Assembly (NCBI RefSeq): GCF_005239225.2
Contig: NC_133293.1
Location: 3,720,001-3,784,000 of the forward strand
Direction of reading: 5' to 3'
Source: Populus alba
Taxonomy: Eukaryota > Streptophyta > Magnoliopsida > Malpighiales > Salicaceae
Length of the DNA stretch: 64,000 bases
Below the pieces are notes generated by a model. The model was not told where the DNA came from and did no database searches. It saw only the letters and a program-made list of their open reading frames with translations. Position 1 is the first letter of the stretch. Every line of letters begins with the position of its first letter. Below are positions 43,069-64,000 of this stretch, piece after piece. Position numbers and translations under genes: made by a program.

Positions 43069-43073
43069 ATTGT

Positions 43074-43804
43074 CATGTCCATAATGACTAGAAAAATCTT
43101 GTTTCTTTGTGGTAACATTAGCCAAAGGAGAAGAGTTGGCCGAAAGTGATGATGAATTTAGACTTTACATGCAAGTAACATAAAAAAGACCTCCTCGAGA
43201 GTTAGGGAAGCATTATAAGCACCAATAGTGGTGACCAAGGAATAATAATCGAGTCCCAACCCCACAAGAAGGTACATGATGATATCATCACATTTCGAGG
43301 GCTAACCAATAAAAGGTCATTAATAAGCTTATCAATGTGCAAAAACAAAAAAACATTTTGTAGTTGTTTGAGTTGTCTTGCGTGCAGAGGATAGTTAAGA
43401 TCGCAGATGGATTGCTTGAGCCTAAGACTGGGAAGAAAAAATTGGTATGAGATCCATCTAAAGTATATTGGAGGTGGTATGATAGGTGACTTGCCCCAAA
43501 ACTTCGTTAATGAGTAAGGAAGTGAAACATTTGAGAATTAAATTATCCTGAGTTTTTTAAGTGTTAAACAAGGGGTGTCGTTAGAAACAATGAGTTGTTT
43601 GAGTGAAGGTCTAAGGGTTCCATCAACATAGCACTCTTTTGCTCTTCAGATATGGAAGCATAGTCATTTTCCATATGAGAAAATTTTGTTGACTAAGCTT
43701 GGAAATATTAAGAGAGGAGAAGGGATGGAAAAGAAAGAGTTAGGTGGTTTGCAAGTAAATGGTAGACATTGTGAAAGAAGAGTGTGAGTAATATTGGTTG
43801 ACCA
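43074..43804 (-). pseudogene. Ty1/copia gag relic
   Basis: On the minus strand, about 43250-43130 reads DDIIMYLLVGLGLDYYSLVT followed by TIGAYNASLTLEEVFFMLLA. This is the conserved copia gag (UBN2-type) segment. Nearer the start (about 43700-43660) LSQQNFLIWKMTMLPYL matches the N-terminal 'LNGxNYLxWK' motif. Several stops and frame changes show decay. The Athila element inserted just after this segment; the next part of the same copia element (protease) is found beyond it at 22273-22574. Confidence 0.82.
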
Positions 43805-44027
43805 GCTTTAAAACCATGTAAAATTAAACAATAAATAGGATGGAAAGCTCTTTTCATTCATTATTTGATGTGTACATCTTAACCTCTAAATAATACAACT
43901 TGTATAACAAACATTTGAAACTAGTATAACAAACCACACAGGTTTTGTGAAATTTTAAAAATACAAATATTTGAAACTTCTCCAAGATCATGTTGCTCCT
44001 TTTCTGTTGTATGATACTCAACTAACA
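43805..44027 (-). repeat. Copia 5' LTR and primer site (decayed)
   Basis: The minus strand from 44027 starts TGTTAGTTGAGTATCATACA and ends AATTTTACA at 43817, a TG...CA unit of about 211 bp. It is followed directly by TGGTTTTAAAGC (43816-43805), a mutated form of the copia initiator-tRNA-Met primer site TGGTATCAGAGC. It lies at the right distance before the gag relic. The ends are inferred from pattern alone because the partner LTR was not found. Confidence 0.6.
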
Positions 44028-44420
44028 ACTTGATCTTCGATTCCATTATATGTGGAAGGTCCAAATGCTCTAAAAACCTTAAGCCTAAATTGCTAAAAAA
44101 ATGGTAGTGTTTTTTTTTTTATTTATTTAACTCATATTTTATTCTAACATGATGAGAATTATTGATTGCTTGTAAAAAATTATATTATTTGTTGTTCACA
44201 CATAGAACTATGATATATAGAAACCACATTGCTCTAGATCTTTACAATATTATATGATTTTTCAATTTCATTTGTTTGTAGAAGAAACTTTTTTAAATTT
44301 ATTAGAGTTTGATACCTTTAAGTGAGAAATATTATGATTATATTGGTCTAAATCCACTATATAATTGGCTTTTTAAGAGATATTGTATCATGAGCATATA
44401 ATCTTGTAATAGATTTTATC

Positions 44421-44622
44421 TGTAAGATCCCACATCGAAAGCGAGCGTTCAAAGCCAGGGTTTTAAAAGTGCATGCTCACCTTGACTAGTAAGACGCGTC
44501 TTGGGATCATTAGTGGCTACCAAGAACAAAACCGTTAGGGGGACCTAGGTGGAAGCCCTGGATTTAGGTGGATTGGGAGGCCCAAAGCGAATAATATCTT
44601 ACTAGTAAGGTGGGGTGTTACA
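44421..44622. mobile_element. TRIM-like solo LTR (TSD TTATC)
   Basis: A 202-bp unit beginning TGTAAGATCCCACATCGAAA and ending GGTGGGGTGTTACA, flanked by a perfect 5-bp duplication TTATC (44416-44420 and 44623-44627). The 'GATCCCACATCG ... GGGTGTTACA' pattern is typical of the terminal repeats of short TRIM retrotransposons that are widespread in flowering plants. Only one LTR is present, so the interior has been lost by recombination. Confidence 0.85.
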
Positions 44623-45296
44623 TTATCCTTAAAAGACATCTCTTGAGGAGAGAGGTGGTATCTCAAGTTTATAAGTTGTTTAGTCCCTCAACTTCTAGCC
44701 AAAATGAGATATTGGTATCATTATAGCTCTTTTAGTCGAGGGGTTTATGAGAGCATATTGATCTCTTTGATGGACAGAAACAATAGCAACCCACTCCACA
44801 ATGCAAAAATAAAAGCCTTATGGGGCATTGTATGGGCTTGGGCCTAAAAACTAGATTATTGGGAACAAAGGTTTGATCATTTAGAGCAAACCATAACATA
44901 TATATTTTGGCTAATAGGTAACGCAAACATGCATCGTGAAGAGGAAATGAATTTTCATGATGAGTTACCTTGAGATAAGCCTAACTCAAGACCTATTCCT
45001 GAATTTGATGAGATTTCATTCTATAGTGTTAAATTTTTGAAGAAAAGATTTATGAATTGGTTGATAGAATGAGAGACTTATTTTTATTTTAACAAAGTTC
45101 TTTATCATGAAAAGTAGAACCTATTGTACACAAACTTTCTTATGGTGATAGAAAATGATGATTTGAATTTCTACTTTAAAACTCATATTGACATGCATTT
45201 AATTTCATATTAGCAAGATTTATGACAATCATTAATTTTAAAGTTTATACAAAATAATCATGAAGATGTTTTATATTGGATATATAAGTAAATAGA

Positions 45297-45327
<31 letters not shown>

Positions 45328-45711
45328 GTTCAACCTTCTTTTAAGGATTAAAAACATAGAAGAGTTTGATGAAAACAAAATTTTAAAGTTATCTAATCAT
45401 GTTAAAGATAATGTAATTAAAAAGGGTATTAAAAAGTTATAGTTTGAGTCTTTTGACCTAAAGTTAGAGAAGTTAGAGGCAAACTATAATCTTTCAATCA
45501 TGGATGAAAATCTTACAAATAAGGACATTGAGGATATGATAATTTCTAATAATTTTTTCTAAAGATATTATGGAAGATTATCTTGGTGTTCATTTACATA
45601 TAATGATTTAAAGTATTTGAGGTCATAAATGATGATGAACTCTAATTTGAAGTAAAAAAAAAATATTTGAAGGAACTATAAGTAAACTTTTTTCTTTTTT
45701 TTTAAAAAAAA

Positions 45712-45748
<37 letters not shown>

Positions 45749-46500
45749 CATTAGATATTTTTTTTTCCTGTATGCACACATCATAAATTACAATTAAAAG
45801 TTTACATGTAAAAAATATGTAACTTTGTGAATAAAATAACTACAATGTTATGTTTGAAATATCTTTACCTTCAAAGTGATCGATTTTAATTTTTAATAGG
45901 TAACTTAAAAGCATTTTTTAGAAATAGAGGAGACTAATATGAAGATATTTCTTCCATATACTTTAATAAATCAAGCATAATTTTTAACCCAACTATTAAA
46001 TTAAAATGAAATTTTAAACAAACTTTTAAAGGCTTTATTTCATATTGAATTAAAATTTCATGATGATTAAATATCAAGATATTCAAATAAACTTAGAAGT
46101 TACTGTGTAGGATTATTGTTTTTATTTCCCTTGTGTTTGAATTCTTTTTCCTATTTAAATTAAGATTTTTAATTTAATTTATATTTTACTATTTAAAAAT
46201 CTTAATAACAAATGAATTCTATTATTAGATAAGTTTCAATTAGAAATTATTTCCTATAAAAAAATTTAAAATTAATATAAATATAATATTTAGTTAATTT
46301 TGATATTAAAACTATTATTCAATTTTACAAACATAAGTTTTCTCTGAATTTATCTACACTTTAAGAATAAAAACCCTAATATACACGGTACTCTACAACC
46401 AAACCATAAATTACATCACTTAAAAACACTTACACGGGGCAATATAAAACCTGATTAAACTTGGGTGATGTCAGTCAAGACTGTCAACCCAAATTCAGTG
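44623..46500. other. AT-rich spacer with a possible old gag fragment
   Basis: No host gene is seen. Around 44990-45200 (+) decayed codons read PRPIPEFDEISFYSVKFLKK then FMNWLIE and ETYFYFNKV, which resembles the start of a Ty3/gypsy gag domain, but stops are frequent and the match is weak. Microsatellites (ATT)n at about 45300-45327 and (AT)n at about 45719-45747. The right part is the 3' flank of the SYD gene. Confidence 0.4.
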
Positions 46501-46771
46501 AGCTTGAATAGAGGCTATATTTCAGGAAATTACAGTACAGCTGTACAGCAAAATTCTTGGTTCATAAATACCTGAAACAGAAACTGCCACGGATCTTTGT
46601 GATTCCTCCAGTGCCACTGACCTCCCCAACTGGGTCCATTTCAAATTGGCCCTCAAATCTTCCCACTGATGCTCAAAAATGAACCCAAGCTCGATGGTGC
46701 TGTCTTGGCACAATTCAAGCTGAAGACAGCTTATCACTCTACAACTTCAGATAATTTTGGATCCACCAATA
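46501..46771 (-). other. Probable 3' untranslated region of the SYD gene
   Basis: This stretch directly follows the stop codon of the SYD reading frame at 46772. A 71-codon minus-strand frame (46522-46737) lies here but has no recognised homology. No polyadenylation signal was pinned down. Confidence 0.4.

Positions 46772-64000
<17,229 letters not shown>

Noticed and set aside
44990..45200. Ty3/gypsy gag domain as a firm call
   Set aside because: Only scattered residues fit and stops are frequent, so it is mentioned only as a possibility within the spacer entry.

Overview
This is a nuclear chromosome window from a woody eudicot, most likely a Salicaceae species (Populus or Salix). That placement is inferred from the protein-coding genes, the tRNA-type SINE and the AT-rich MITEs; no search was run. 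Three host genes are present, all on the minus strand and separated by transposable elements: an intronless pentatricopeptide-repeat gene (9444-11315); an 11-exon bifunctional 3-dehydroquinate dehydratase/shikimate dehydrogenase gene (13455-17494); and the 3' part (28 coding exons, about 3,237 codons) of a SPLAYED-type SWI2/SNF2 chromatin remodeller (46772-64000) whose 5' end lies beyond the right edge.

Region by region: 1-9.4 kb is transposon debris: a truncated hAT element with 8-bp TSDs, a repeated 'TTTGTTT...GGAAA' family, an old LTR split by a hAT MITE, and a CACTA (En/Spm) transposase relic decayed only by in-frame stops. 9.4-17.7 kb holds the PPR and DQD/SDH genes, the latter with a SINE in an intron. 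17.7-19.8 kb is AT-rich repeat sequence. 19.8-44.0 kb is a nest of retrotransposons: an old Ty1/copia relic on the minus strand was split by a solo LTR (TSD GTACC) and, separately, by a complete Athila-type Ty3/gypsy element (22580-43068, TSD ATTGT). The 3' LTR of that Athila element was in turn split by an 8.0-kb non-autonomous Tat/Ogre-like element (23715-31735, TSD AACAT). A TRIM-like solo LTR (TSD TTATC) follows at 44.4 kb, then the SYD gene.

The most remarkable object is the Athila element. Its order on the minus strand is 5' LTR, tRNA-Asp primer site, gag, protease-RT-RNaseH-integrase, and then, where an env-like ORF is usually found, two intact ORFs that are not retroviral: a 202-aa protein with a basic stretch and a C-x2-C-x4-C-x3-C cluster resembling the small cysteine-rich nucleic-acid-binding proteins of Betaflexiviridae plant RNA viruses, and a 217-aa intronless LOG-family cytokinin-activating enzyme with its catalytic motif intact. 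A polypurine tract and the 3' LTR follow. Gag-pol carries several one-base frameshifts while both cargo ORFs are open. The frameshifts in the repeats are mostly homopolymer indels and none were found in the single-copy host genes, so residual assembly error is a real possibility.

Exon models were made by hand from splice signals, reading-frame phase and family knowledge. Phase is consistent across all 11 exons of DQD/SDH and all 28 exons of SYD.
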